This document shows, one piece after another, positions 18,407-27,252 of a DNA stretch of 64,000 nucleotides (position 1 is the stretch's first letter; each line of letters opens with the position of its first letter). The translations under genes and the position numbers were made by a program. The DNA is taken from assembly GCA_024401115.1 (NCBI GenBank), contig JAKSLP010000003.1:45328-109327 (forward strand). The letters are read 5' to 3'. The notes under the pieces were generated by a model that ran no database searches, was not told where the DNA came from, and worked only from the letters and a program-made list of their open reading frames with translations. The stretch comes from Bacteroidaceae bacterium (GTDB taxonomy: Bacteria; Bacteroidota; Bacteroidia; Bacteroidales; Bacteroidaceae).

Positions 18407-19123
18407 TTAATCGCAGTATTTACAACTACATGCCGGGCACTGTTTCTGATAGCGAACATTTCTGTAAGCCATGTTGCCTAATGGACGGCCACATGCAGGG
18501 TTAGGACATTTATATTTGGATGCATATTCTTCATCCAAATCGTGAAGCTGGCGTTGAACAGAAGTTGTACTCTGCCCCTGCATAAAGAAATAAATTCCTA
18601 AGAACAATGAAGCCAACACACAAATAGCACGAAAGACAACAGGAATAGGCAGAAGACCAAGTGCCATACCCAACATAGAAACAATTCCCTGAACACGTTG
18701 TTGGTTTGCACGCTTAGCAGACTCCTCCTGAATTTCCAATCGCTGGCGGTCATAGTTATTCCAAATGGTTTCCAGAGGACGAAGCGAGAATGTTGGCGGC
18801 TCTGGTTTGGGAGTTGGTTTTGGGGTTGGAGTTGGAGCAGGATTGGAAACTGGGGTTGGAGATGGACTAGATTGAGGTTGCAATGGCAACAAGTCAGCCA
18901 CCTTTACTTTGAAAGAGCCCAATGTTAACTCTGTTTCAGGTCTTACATTGGTCTTCAACACCTGACGTCCATCCACAAATGTACCCTGCTGACTCTTGTT
19001 CTGCAGGGTATAGGTTCCATCCCCGTTATCCGATAGCCAGCAGTGTTCACGGCTCACGGTAGGGTCATTGATTTCAATTCTTTGCGTAGCCTTACTTCGG
19101 CCACGGCCTACGATTATAGTCAT
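18407..19123 (-). CDS. FHA-domain membrane protein with C-terminal zinc ribbon
   Basis: FHA domains bind phosphothreonine peptides. Here the domain occupies residues 1-85, with the conserved GR (GRGRSK), the S-R-x-H signature VSREHC and the Asn-containing loop TLQNKSQQGTFVDGRQV. A Pro/Thr linker (PTPTPKPTPKPEPP), then two hydrophobic segments (about 150-185), then a four-Cys zinc ribbon (CPNPACGRPL ... CPACSCKYC) follow. The FHA domain should face the cytosol. Its start codon overlaps the LytTR stop by one base. It is probably a membrane-tethered reader of the kinase products encoded nearby. Confidence 0.9.
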   Translation of the reverse strand: MTIIVGRGRSKATQRIEINDPTVSREHCWLSDNGDGTYTLQNKSQQGTFVDGRQVLKTNVRPETELTLGSFKVKVADLLPLQPQSSPSPTPVSNPAPTPTPKPTPKPEPPTFSLRPLETIWNNYDRQRLEIQEESAKRANQQRVQGIVSMLGMALGLLPIPVVFRAICVLASLFLGIYFFMQGQSTTSVQRQLHDLDEEYASKYKCPNPACGRPLGNMAYRNVRYQKQCPACSCKYCD

Positions 19124-19503
19124 TACGATTTATGGTTAAATAATTCCTTTACTTTCTTCAAGGCTTCTTTAGGCACTTCAATTCTCAGCACATTCGATGA
19201 TTCCATGTCGTTAAGCACCATTTCACCTCGAAGCAAATTAATATGAATAATCTGTGAGATATTTACAATCAGGCTCCGGCCGATTCGTACGAAAGGCAAA
19301 GTCCTACCCTTCAACTTATCACTGTCCAGCATTTGCTCTATAGCCATCAAGCTAGTGGGAAGGGTAAGATGCACTCCATTCAGGAAAAACACATCTGTGT
19401 AGTTCCTATCAGCCTTAAAATAGGCTACCTTACGCAAATCTACCCGCAACAATTCGTCGCGGGTATTGAAGTACAACACATAAATATCCTTACTGTTCTC
19501 CAT
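19123..19503 (-). CDS. Stand-alone LytTR DNA-binding regulator
   Basis: The 126-residue protein consists almost wholly of a LytTR domain: VAYFKADRNYTDVFFLNGVH, then LTLPTSLMAIEQML, then FVRIGRSLIVNISQI. These are the beta-sheet DNA-binding modules usually attached to response-regulator receivers. No receiver domain is present, so control must come from elsewhere, for example phosphorylation by the neighbouring kinases or binding to an FHA protein (inference). It lies between PP2C and FHA genes with short or overlapping junctions, so it is part of their operon. It may regulate the region's own promoters. Confidence 0.9.
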   Translation of the reverse strand: MENSKDIYVLYFNTRDELLRVDLRKVAYFKADRNYTDVFFLNGVHLTLPTSLMAIEQMLDSDKLKGRTLPFVRIGRSLIVNISQIIHINLLRGEMVLNDMESSNVLRIEVPKEALKKVKELFNHKS

Positions 19504-19517
19504 TTACTATTCTTTTA

Positions 19518-20750
19518 TTACTCTGTCTTTGTAGAATCAATGGTCTCTACAGCTGCAGATTCTGCATTTTCTGGGACCTCGGCATTATCGCCAACAGTTG
19601 TTTTTTGCACTTCAGCAGACATTACAGAATTAACAGTCGGAATACTACATAAAGATTCGTCATCTTTGGCCTCATCACTACCCGACAGAAAAAGCTTAAC
19701 ACCCCATCCTATAAGGGCAAGTAAGCATAAAGCTAAAATAGCAATCCACATTTTAGGAAAACGCTTCGTATTACCTTTTCCAAGCGGCTCCGGTGAGTTT
19801 TGGATTGTCACCTTCTCCGATTTTGGAGGAACAGGAATGGCTAAATTTTCCACGACTGCATCCTGATGATTCTCAACTTCTTCAATGCTGACATGTTCCG
19901 AATCTTCAGTATCTACAGTGGCCACAACTACTGCCTCTTCTTCCTCATCTATAGTTATATCTTTTTCACCTATCACCTCGTCCACTGGAATCAGCCAGCA
20001 GGTATAGTTATCTTTCGTCTTCCCATCACAGATTTCTTTGATGACTGCCAATTTCCCCTCATCATTCAGAGTCTCATCAGCAAGAATGGCACCCAGTTTT
20101 TCATTTGTAAGTTGTTCCAAAACCCCATCACAGCACAGGAAGAAATAATCACCAGCAAGGACATCATCAATATTGTATATATCAGCCTTATAACGGCGCT
20201 CCAAATGTGGCTGCATGGCCCGTGTAATGACATTCTTCTGAGAAAAATTCATTGCTTCCTCTGGCGTAATTTCTCCAGCACGAAGCAAATCGTTAACCAA
20301 AGAATGATCCTCCGACTGATATATAATACCCGTTCTTCCATCAGCATTGGCCAACGAAGGACGCACATGGTAGATCCGGCTATCTCCAATATGAGCCACT
20401 AAGGCACCATTCTTATGCAGCGCCACACATGTCATAGTAGTGCCCATTTTCTTAAATGCACCAGTATCTACCTTGTCCAGTTCATCATAGGCATGATTCA
20501 AAGCCTCTTCAAACATGGGCTTTGTAATAATACCATCCTCAGCTGGATGAGTCACCAAGTATGTGCCCAGTTTTGTAGCAACTGTTGCACTGGCCACCTC
20601 TCCACTATCCTGACCGCCAATGCCATCACACATCAAGAATACGGAGCATGCGGCATTAGCAGAATTTATGTCTGGCCAAAGGAAATCTTCTTGATTGTCC
20701 TTGCGTCCAATCTCAGAAAACCCCAAAGGCTTTCTTATCTTTATCTTCAT
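19518..20750 (-). CDS. PP2C-family Ser/Thr phosphatase with membrane anchor
   Basis: The enzyme removes phosphate from Ser/Thr and would oppose the kinases encoded upstream. The catalytic domain (residues about 8-255) has the metal-ligand motifs of the PPM family: GRKDNQEDF, LMCDGIGGQDSG (Asp42, Gly43), VAHIGDSRIY, DHSLVNDLLR, CCDGVLEQL and the final DNYT. An acidic linker is followed by one membrane helix at about 333-355 and an acidic tail of some 55 residues outside. The layout, cytosolic PP2C with one helix, resembles PstP-like phosphatases that work with PASTA-type kinases. Its start overlaps the FHA gene stop by four bases (ATGA). Confidence 0.95.
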   Translation of the reverse strand: MKIKIRKPLGFSEIGRKDNQEDFLWPDINSANAACSVFLMCDGIGGQDSGEVASATVATKLGTYLVTHPAEDGIITKPMFEEALNHAYDELDKVDTGAFKKMGTTMTCVALHKNGALVAHIGDSRIYHVRPSLANADGRTGIIYQSEDHSLVNDLLRAGEITPEEAMNFSQKNVITRAMQPHLERRYKADIYNIDDVLAGDYFFLCCDGVLEQLTNEKLGAILADETLNDEGKLAVIKEICDGKTKDNYTCWLIPVDEVIGEKDITIDEEEEAVVVATVDTEDSEHVSIEEVENHQDAVVENLAIPVPPKSEKVTIQNSPEPLGKGNTKRFPKMWIAILALCLLALIGWGVKLFLSGSDEAKDDESLCSIPTVNSVMSAEVQKTTVGDNAEVPENAESAAVETIDSTKTE

Positions 20751-21310
20751 ATTATTCGAGTTGCTTCATCATTGGTTTCCTCCAGAATAAGATCTGTCTT
20801 TCCCAATGTCAGTTTATCACCATATTTTAGGATAATCTGATCACCACGCAAAATATCCTTTCCATTCAACTTAATGATATTCTTGGAACCAATCTCCACC
20901 AAATGATGTTCAACACCATACGCGGTTTTCACTACATCTATCTGTACATGGCGGCGGCTCATATATTCATCCTTGTAGTGGTCATTGCCAATCTGCATAT
21001 CCGCTGTTCCACTGGTAGCCAGTCGTCCCAGTACCTGTGTACCCATGCGCAATTCGCAAATCTGTCCAGTCTGAACCACTCTCATTTGTCCTATATCAAA
21101 CTTAGCTTGCTGAAGAAAAGAACCAGGCAAACGGGTAGCTTCATCTGAAGCACCCTGACCGCCCTTTCCAGCTTGTCCCATTTGAAAGACACCCACCTTG
21201 GCTTTAAACTTACAAGTAGGACAGGTTAACATTTTATCCTGTATGCCGGGAGCATCATTGATTGAAAGACGCGACCGGCAGTTTGGGCATACAATAGATA
21301 ATAATCCCAT
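20747..21310 (-). CDS. Zinc-ribbon FHA-domain adaptor
   Basis: The protein begins with a small zinc ribbon (CPNCRSRLS ... LTCPTC, Cys8/11/30/33) and ends with an FHA domain (about 85-178): LGRLATSG, the S-R-x-H signature MSRRHVQI, and KLNGKDI. It is soluble. Two copies of a threonine motif occur: SDEATRLP (Thr59) in the linker and NDEATRII (Thr184) as the last residues. The same motif appears in the kinases and in the next protein, so it may be both a phosphorylation target and a reader, as in mycobacterial GarA. It is the second gene of the operon, 13 bases after the EF-hand protein gene. Confidence 0.9.
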   Translation of the reverse strand: MGLLSIVCPNCRSRLSINDAPGIQDKMLTCPTCKFKAKVGVFQMGQAGKGGQGASDEATRLPGSFLQQAKFDIGQMRVVQTGQICELRMGTQVLGRLATSGTADMQIGNDHYKDEYMSRRHVQIDVVKTAYGVEHHLVEIGSKNIIKLNGKDILRGDQIILKYGDKLTLGKTDLILEETNDEATRII

Positions 21311-21323
21311 ACCTTATTATTCA

Positions 21324-22178
21324 TTAAGCCTCCATAAAACCAGGATCAGCATCGTTCATATAATCAGGCATATCGTCATTGGATGCTGTGTACAATTCTG
21401 AATTCATATCAGGAGTCATTTCCTCCAAAGCGGTTAAACCATAACCACCTTCATTCTCTGTAATACCATACTGCTCGCCAGTTTCCGCATTGACTACTAC
21501 TGCCACTGCATCATGTGCATGAGCCTCTTCAACATACGCTTCAATCACATTTGCAGTAGCCAACCCCTCACCACTGACATCATGAATTTCATTGGCAGTA
21601 TACTGTCCGTCATGGTTCTCATCCACAGCAATCACATCGATAGTACCGTCTGAATCCACATCCACAACGACAGCGGTTTCATTTCCCTGCTGCAAACCAG
21701 CCAAAGTTGCCATTCCTCCCTGACCATTGTCCTGCACAACTACTCCTACCACATGTACTTCATCGTCGGAAACAGAAGGTTGTTCTGTCTCAGGCTCATA
21801 CGCAGTCTGCTGCGCCATTGGTTGAGGTTCAACAGAAGGTGCCTGTTCAACCTTTACAGTAACCACATGTTCTACTACAGTATGCTGTGGCTCTGGCTGA
21901 ACAGTTGCTGTTACAGTTTCAACTTCCTGTGGAGCCTCTTCTACTACGGCTTCCACAACCTCAGACTCTACACTCTCTTCTTCTGCCTCAACAACAGTTG
22001 CAGTAAAGATATGATCTGCTGCCATAGCAGCACCGGTACCCAATGCAGCACCAGCAGCTGTAGCGGCCATACGTGCTCCAAATGAGTCCTTCTTTTCTAC
22101 CTTTGGCTCTGCCACTGTTTCTTTCTTTGTCTCATTGTTCTGAGGTACATTCAGAATCTTTGTTGCTTCATTATCCAT
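21324..22178 (-). CDS. Acidic EF-hand-like protein with N-terminal threonine motif
   Basis: I do not recognise the family. The protein starts MDNEATKILN (Thr6), has an Ala-rich patch at about 36-54 that could be a weak membrane or packing segment, then a long low-complexity Glu/Val region (60-140). Residues 173-181 fit a partial calcium-loop pattern (DVDSDGTID). Residues 186-197, DENHDGQYTANE, fit a full 12-residue EF-hand loop (ligands at 1, 3, 5, 7, 9 and 12). No signal peptide is present. It is the first gene of the FHA/PP2C/LytTR/caspase operon, behind a perfect -7 element. It could be a kinase substrate that couples calcium or binding state to FHA recruitment (inference). Confidence 0.75.
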   Translation of the reverse strand: MDNEATKILNVPQNNETKKETVAEPKVEKKDSFGARMAATAAGAALGTGAAMAADHIFTATVVEAEEESVESEVVEAVVEEAPQEVETVTATVQPEPQHTVVEHVVTVKVEQAPSVEPQPMAQQTAYEPETEQPSVSDDEVHVVGVVVQDNGQGGMATLAGLQQGNETAVVVDVDSDGTIDVIAVDENHDGQYTANEIHDVSGEGLATANVIEAYVEEAHAHDAVAVVVNAETGEQYGITENEGGYGLTALEEMTPDMNSELYTASNDDMPDYMNDADPGFMEA

Positions 22179-22216
22179 AGTCTTATTTTTTAAGTTATTA
22201 TTTGTTTTTCACTCTG

Positions 22217-22224
22217 CAAATGTA
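22217..22224 (-). promoter_or_regulatory. -7 element of the FHA/PP2C/caspase operon
   Basis: TACATTTG (minus strand) is a perfect TAnnTTTG, 38 bases upstream of the first ATG of the six-gene operon. At the -33 position only TGTG is present. Confidence 0.5.
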
Positions 22225-22302
22225 TTTATTCCTTACCAATCAGCCACACCTCCATATGCTTTCCGGACGAAACCTTGGGAATAAGGGATGAAACTGATAA
22301 AC

Positions 22303-24015
22303 CTATTTGTATTGTAATGCATGATGTTGTGACATTTTTGTTATATTGTCTTTCATAGAGAGTGCAAGGCGGAGTCCGTTTTTGAAGTAACGAAGGCCTG
22401 CATCTTCTCTAAAACGCCACCATAAATAACTATACTTGACATTGCTGTGCCAACAACCTCCTCGACACACACGTTCATTCCCACTATTGGGGCCTGAAGG
22501 ATTAATTTGTACAGTGCTACTATAGTTTCCATACCAATCAATACACCATTCCCACACGTTTCCTGTCATATCATAAATTCCAAGTTCATTTGTCTTCTTG
22601 GTGGCAACATCATGTGTACTGCTACCTGAGTTGTCATCATACCATGCTACTTCATTTATGTCTTCACTACCACTATATGGATATTGGCAACTTTTATTAC
22701 CTCCACGAGCAGCGAACTCCCATTCTGCTTCGGTTGGTAGACGGAATTTCTGACCAGTCAAGGAGTTTAACTTTAAAATGAACCTATTGCAATCGTGCCA
22801 ACTTACTTGATCTACAGGTTTGTTATCACCCTTGAAGAATGATGGATTATTATCCATAACCGCTTTCCACAATGCCTGAGTAACCTGAGTTTCGCCAATA
22901 AAGTAGTCTGACAAAGAGGTTGGCTGGATGATTTCTTTTTCTGAGAGATATAAAAAACCACAATTAACAGTTTCTTTCATCTCAAAAGAACCACCTTCCA
23001 CCCTAATCATGTTAAATTTTACACCCTTAACACAAAATTCCAGTATGTTGGTATTGTTTATTTCTTCTGGAGCATTCTCTAATTCACCAATAATCACTGT
23101 TTCTTCTTTCTGCGGTTTTGGCACTGTTTCTTCTGCCTTTAGTCGATTTGGCTCCTGACTATGACCCAATAGCATCAAGAATTCATCTATACTCTGAGGA
23201 CGCTTCTTCCTGCGTGGTTCCATAGCTTTTTCTATGGCTACCCAGGTATTGAATGTGACATGTGAGGGACGTTCTAGTTCTTCGTCCTCATCCAGAAGTA
23301 ACGATGCCTCTGGTGGGGTCTTACCGGTTACCATTTTATAGAGTGTTGCACCAAGGGAATAGATATCTGTTGCTGGAGTAAAATTAGTCAAGCCTTGGTT
23401 ATATTGTTCCACTGGGGCAAATCCTTTACTGATGGCCACAGGAGTTGTACTTGTTTGCCCGCCCTCATCATCATAACGTTTGCTAATGCCAAAGTCTATC
23501 AAGGCACATTCTCCATTACTCCTCATCAGCACATTAGCAGGCTTCACATCAAGATGGAGTATGTTTTGAGCATGAATACATTGGAGAGCATCGGCTATTT
23601 CACGCACATATTTCAAGGCCGCGTCCTCACTCAATGCTGATTGCTTCAACATTTCATCCAACGATCCGCCATCCATGTATTCCATCACATAATATGCAGT
23701 ACCATTCTCCTCAAAAATATCATGAATCTGTACAATATGATGATTGTTCAAACCGGCAATTGTCCGTGCTTCTTTCAGAAATTTCTCCTTGAAACGGTTT
23801 ACAAGTTCTACACTTCCTACCGAAGGCACATTTACCATACTGGTGCTCACATCACGATTACAATGCTCTTTCATAAAGAACTCTTTAATCGCCACTTTTC
23901 GTTCCAACCCACTCTGAATGGCAAGATAAGTTATTCCAAAACCACCTTGTCCAAGTGTACTGATTATCTTATATCGTCCTCCTTGAAGGAGGGAATTTGT
24001 TTGTAAAGTTTGCAT
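22303..24015 (-). CDS. Ser/Thr protein kinase fused to an FGE-like C-lectin domain
   Basis: This eukaryotic-like kinase spans about residues 15-280: G-loop LGQGGFGITYL, Lys44 in KVAIKEF, catalytic loop HLDVKPAN (His154-Asp156; Leu replaces the Arg of HRD), DFG at 174-176, then a GxxPPEA segment. The linker holds EETVII (Thr306). Residues about 330-555 form a formylglycine-generating-enzyme-like (SUMF1, C-lectin fold) domain: VEGGSFEM, GETQVTQALWKAVM, FRLPTEAEWEFAARGG, YDMTGNVWEWC. No membrane helix is seen, so both parts are cytosolic. The start at 24015 (MQTLQTNSLL) matches the paralogue at 27240; an upstream Met is less likely. It is probably a ligand-sensing kinase. Confidence 0.93.
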   Translation of the reverse strand: MQTLQTNSLLQGGRYKIISTLGQGGFGITYLAIQSGLERKVAIKEFFMKEHCNRDVSTSMVNVPSVGSVELVNRFKEKFLKEARTIAGLNNHHIVQIHDIFEENGTAYYVMEYMDGGSLDEMLKQSALSEDAALKYVREIADALQCIHAQNILHLDVKPANVLMRSNGECALIDFGISKRYDDEGGQTSTTPVAISKGFAPVEQYNQGLTNFTPATDIYSLGATLYKMVTGKTPPEASLLLDEDEELERPSHVTFNTWVAIEKAMEPRRKKRPQSIDEFLMLLGHSQEPNRLKAEETVPKPQKEETVIIGELENAPEEINNTNILEFCVKGVKFNMIRVEGGSFEMKETVNCGFLYLSEKEIIQPTSLSDYFIGETQVTQALWKAVMDNNPSFFKGDNKPVDQVSWHDCNRFILKLNSLTGQKFRLPTEAEWEFAARGGNKSCQYPYSGSEDINEVAWYDDNSGSSTHDVATKKTNELGIYDMTGNVWEWCIDWYGNYSSTVQINPSGPNSGNERVCRGGCWHSNVKYSYLWWRFREDAGLRYFKNGLRLALSMKDNITKMSQHHALQYK

Positions 24016-24184
24016 TCTTATTGCATCATTTTTATATTTATACAAATTTTATCATCCTTAATGCCCATGTCTTATTCTAAAGACAACTAGAGTTTCGAGA
24101 AAAACCGACAACAAAACGAGAATAAGCACTATGATTCTACTATCGTGCATAAAAAGACATTAGAATGAAAAAGATTCCTTCAAA

Positions 24185-24216
24185 TTTTACCTATCCAAAA
24201 TAATATTGTAGTTTTG
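24185..24216 (+). promoter_or_regulatory. Promoter of the hipA-like/DUF3037 pair
   Basis: TTTT (24185-24188), a 20-base spacer and the perfect -7 box TAGTTTTG (24209-24216) lie 28 bases upstream of the ATG. Confidence 0.5.
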
Positions 24217-24244
24217 CAATGAGTTATAGAATTAAGCAAACCCA

Positions 24245-25078
24245 ATGAAGTTTTTACAATCCATAAAACAAATAGAAAAGAGATTCAACACCGGAGAGGA
24301 ACCTGTGTTGGTGGCATGCAATGACCACAACTCTTATATTTGCAAATACCCCAGATATTCTGGAAGTGCAAATAAAATGGTTTGTGAACTTCTTGGTTCT
24401 GAATTTGCTAGATCTTGGAAGATTGATACCCCTGAAATCGCAATGGTCAATGTACTTCCTATACATTATCCGAAGGATTTGAGTGGTTCATATTTCTCAC
24501 GCACATTGCTCGGAAGTCGGCAAAGAAGAAACGTCATAGATATTACTCCTACCTCTATTTCTTCTATACCGTCTGGGGAAAAGCTATGCAAACAACTACT
24601 TAAAATTGCCTTGTTTGATTTCTGGACTGCAAACGAGGATAGAAATGCGAACAATGCAAACCTGATGTACGACCTGGTAAACAACAGCATTATTTCCATC
24701 GATTATGGATGCTGCTTCAATACTGCTACATTTGATTTTCCACTTTCTCAGCTTACAGAAACCGACAGCATCCTCTCTTCCGATTTGTTTAAGCATATTA
24801 GCCAAAAGATTAGTCCCGAAAGGGTTCTACAAATGGCCGACATCTTGACAAGGATTGACTACCTATCTTATATCCATGACTGCCAAACCACAACTTTAAC
24901 AGCAAGAATGGACGAGACAGATAATGCAGAATTAGGCTTAGCTTTTATTCCAAGTTCATGGAACATAAGACGTGAGGTTATCTGCCAAAAACTGAAGGAA
25001 ATGCTCGATACAAACTGGACCGAGAAGGTCAAAGATAATTTTTTAGAAACCCTTAAAAACGTTTTGAATCATGACTAA
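24245..25078 (+). CDS. HipA-like kinase (HipA_2 family)
   Basis: The 277-residue protein matches the shorter HipA-related kinases that pair with DUF3037 proteins. Visible motifs are FDFWTANEDRNANNANLMYD (the D-R-x-x-x-N-x-N catalytic loop of the HipA group) and IISIDYGCCF (metal-binding Asp). The N-terminal part (EPVLVACNDHNSYICKYP) fits the nucleotide-binding lobe. HipA itself phosphorylates a tRNA synthetase and induces dormancy, but the function of this subfamily is not settled. It is transcribed against the kinase genes on both sides and overlaps the next gene by eight bases, so the two are one cassette. Probably acquired separately from the surrounding island. Confidence 0.85.
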   Translation: MKFLQSIKQIEKRFNTGEEPVLVACNDHNSYICKYPRYSGSANKMVCELLGSEFARSWKIDTPEIAMVNVLPIHYPKDLSGSYFSRTLLGSRQRRNVIDITPTSISSIPSGEKLCKQLLKIALFDFWTANEDRNANNANLMYDLVNNSIISIDYGCCFNTATFDFPLSQLTETDSILSSDLFKHISQKISPERVLQMADILTRIDYLSYIHDCQTTTLTARMDETDNAELGLAFIPSSWNIRREVICQKLKEMLDTNWTEKVKDNFLETLKNVLNHD

Positions 25079-25418
25079 TTCCACAAAATACTGTATTATT
25101 TATGCCGTCCTTTCTCAGGAGACATCTGAGCGTCTGAATGTCGGCATATTGGCTTTTGCTGATGGTCAGGTATTTTATCAGTATTCGCAGCGAAAGCTGA
25201 ATGCGCTGGAGCAATTGCTTCCCAAAGCAGCATTCGACTTTTACAAAGACATGCTAAAAAACATGGACTTAGAGAATCTCAGCGTGTCACGCTTAGATTA
25301 CCTAAACCGGTATTCCAACAACCTTTTTGCTATCTCAGAGATCAAAGATGTTCAGATGCCATACAATGAAGCAACCACAAAATGGCTGTATAGCAACTAC
25401 ATTGATTCTGTTGCATAA
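25071..25418 (+). CDS. DUF3037 family protein
   Basis: The 115-residue protein starts KYCIIYAVLSQETSERLNVG, the typical opening of DUF3037 (a short beta strand, then N-V-G and an aromatic FYQYS segment). The family is known mostly as the partner of HipA_2-type kinases, and that is the arrangement here: the start lies eight bases inside the kinase gene. A strong terminator follows 65 bases downstream. Function unknown; it could be the antitoxin-like or regulatory partner of the kinase. No DNA-binding motif is visible. Confidence 0.85.
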   Translation: MTNSTKYCIIYAVLSQETSERLNVGILAFADGQVFYQYSQRKLNALEQLLPKAAFDFYKDMLKNMDLENLSVSRLDYLNRYSNNLFAISEIKDVQMPYNEATTKWLYSNYIDSVA

Positions 25419-25482
25419 AGAAAGAAATCTTTACCGCACAGAACGAGATTCCCGTTTTGTTATCAAAATTTCAAAGAACGAG

Positions 25483-25506
25483 TGCCGCACCTATTGCGGC
25501 ATTTTT
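25483..25506 (+). terminator. Intrinsic terminator of the hipA-like/DUF3037 pair
   Basis: A perfect 7-bp G/C-rich stem (25483-25489 with 25495-25501) with a five-base loop is followed by TTTTT. Confidence 0.85.
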
Positions 25507-25739
25507 AGCCAGCAGACTTTCCCATCATTAAAAAGAGGCAGACCATCATACCTAAGTATAAGGGTTCCATCTGGAACCCAACTCTGACATACGATCTATT
25601 AAATATATGTTATCTTTACAACAGTGAATCCTTTGGCTTTATAAGTAATGCCAAAAGAACCCTGCCCCAATACGGATTCTATTTTATATTGAATAGAATT
25701 CCCGTTAAGTGTTGTTCCTATTGATAGTGCGTTAGTCAT
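25491..25739 (-). pseudogene. Truncated Ser/Thr kinase remnant
   Basis: From an ATG at 25739 the minus strand encodes MTNALSIGTTLNGNSIQYKI then ESVLGQGSFGITYKA. This is the N-terminus and G-loop of a kinase of the same type as its neighbours. After 46 residues it meets TAA TAG (from 25601). The same frame continues with a further ~30 codons (including SWVPDGTLILRYDGLP) to a stop at 25491-25493, which may be the C-terminal end of the lost protein. The whole kinase core is missing, so this is an internally deleted sixth kinase gene. Its 3' part overlaps the terminator of the oppositely oriented HipA cassette. Confidence 0.6.
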
Positions 25740-25749
25740 TTATTCCTAT

Positions 25750-27240
25750 CTATTTTTTTACAGGTCTGATTACACGGCCAATGTATTTGGGCCCTGAAGC
25801 TAAATATTTTACATTTCTCTTAATAGAGACATACATTGTCTCATCACTGTATCCCTTACTTGTTGCCGTCGTGTACATCCCTTCATACCCTAAGTTTGAT
25901 ATTTTCCCTTCACGTTTACATCCAACCAGTGGTAAGAAAATACTATTGCCACTAGGACCTTTAACAATAAACCCATTAACTCCATTGCATACGGAGTAAG
26001 TCCATACGCATTCAGTCATCAATTCTTTGAACTCTACATCTGTTGGCATTCTCCATCCCTTACCAAGCCTTCTTGTAGCTGCATCGAATTGGGTTTGAGC
26101 TATAGAAAAACCCAAATGAGTTACACTACCATTATTCTGATGCATGTAATTCTCAGGTATATACGTTTCTTTAGACATCAGCTCACCCCAAGAAACAAAT
26201 TCTCCAGCCTCATACATTTCCAATGCCCCCATATTGGTTGCTGCCCATTTTACAGAGAGTCCTAAATCTACCACATTGGGTTCACTCAAACTAGTGATAA
26301 TCATTGTTTCTTCAGTTTGTCTACTGATCATGTTTGGTTTAGGTGATGAATGAACCATTTTGTTCGAAATAGGCTCCATCACATCCCCTTTCAATAAATT
26401 CATCCATTCTCCTATCGATTGTGGCCTGAACTTTCTTCTAGGCTCCATAGCTTTTTCTACTGCGCTCCACACTTGTAAGGATACATTACTCGGACAAGCT
26501 AATAACTCATCACCATCTAACAACATTGGCGCTTCTGGAGGTGTCTGACCAGATAGAAGCTTGTATAATGTTGCTCCAAGAGAATAAACATCGGTTGCTG
26601 GAGAAAAATTTTGCAATCCCTGATTATATTGTTCTATAGGAGCATAACCCTTACTTACACCTGTTGGTGTTGTACTGGTTTGTCCACCTTCAACATCATA
26701 GCGTTTGCTTATACCAAAATCTATCAATACAGCTTCACCATTACTGCGCAGAAGTATATTTGAAGGCTTAACATCAAGATGTAGAACGTTTTGTTTGTGA
26801 ATATATTCCAAAGCAGAACCTACTTCCTTGATAATCCTAATAGCATCAGATTCTTTCAGAGCACCATCCTTTACAAGTGTGTCAAGAGAACCGCCATCAA
26901 TATGTTCCATTATATAGTATGCGGTACCATTTTCCTCAAAGATATCATATATCCTAACAATATGGCTATTGTCCATGGTAGCAATAAGCCGGGCTTCTTT
27001 CAGGAATTTCTCTTTAAAACGCTCTACCATATTAACGCTACCAATAGAACCTACAGAAACATGCGATGTCTCTCCATCTCTATTGCATAGATCCTTCATA
27101 AAGAACTCTTTTACAGCTACTTTTCTGCCCAGCATCACTTGTTCTGCAAGGTAGGTTATTCCAAAACCACCCTGACCCAGTGTGCTTATTATCTTATATC
27201 GTCCTCCTTGAAGGAGAGAATTGGTTTGTAATGTTTGCAT
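25750..27240 (-). CDS. Ser/Thr kinase fused to a Fib_succ/DUF1566-like domain
   Basis: The kinase domain (residues 15-280) is close to that of the 24015 kinase: LGQGGFGITYL, Lys44, HLDVKPSN (154-161), DFG at 174-176. The linker carries QTEETMII (Thr312). From about 322 the C-terminal domain starts VDLGLSVKWAATNMGA and continues WRMPTDVEFKELM, GFIVKGPSGNSIFLPLVG and ends IGRVIRPVKK. This matches the Bacteroidetes major-paralogous/DUF1566-like C-lectin-type domain usually found on secreted proteins. No signal peptide or membrane helix is present, so here it is cytosolic. The stop lies ten bases from the kinase remnant; the upstream kinase gene ends 12 bases before its start, so they are co-transcribed. 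Confidence 0.92.
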   Translation of the reverse strand: MQTLQTNSLLQGGRYKIISTLGQGGFGITYLAEQVMLGRKVAVKEFFMKDLCNRDGETSHVSVGSIGSVNMVERFKEKFLKEARLIATMDNSHIVRIYDIFEENGTAYYIMEHIDGGSLDTLVKDGALKESDAIRIIKEVGSALEYIHKQNVLHLDVKPSNILLRSNGEAVLIDFGISKRYDVEGGQTSTTPTGVSKGYAPIEQYNQGLQNFSPATDVYSLGATLYKLLSGQTPPEAPMLLDGDELLACPSNVSLQVWSAVEKAMEPRRKFRPQSIGEWMNLLKGDVMEPISNKMVHSSPKPNMISRQTEETMIITSLSEPNVVDLGLSVKWAATNMGALEMYEAGEFVSWGELMSKETYIPENYMHQNNGSVTHLGFSIAQTQFDAATRRLGKGWRMPTDVEFKELMTECVWTYSVCNGVNGFIVKGPSGNSIFLPLVGCKREGKISNLGYEGMYTTATSKGYSDETMYVSIKRNVKYLASGPKYIGRVIRPVKK

Positions 27241-27252
27241 ACTTATAATCGA

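Noticed and set aside
25562..25579. An 8-bp palindrome with two-base loop as a terminator
   Set aside because: The loop is too short and there is no T-run; the hairpin at 25483-25506 is the better terminator for the HipA cassette.
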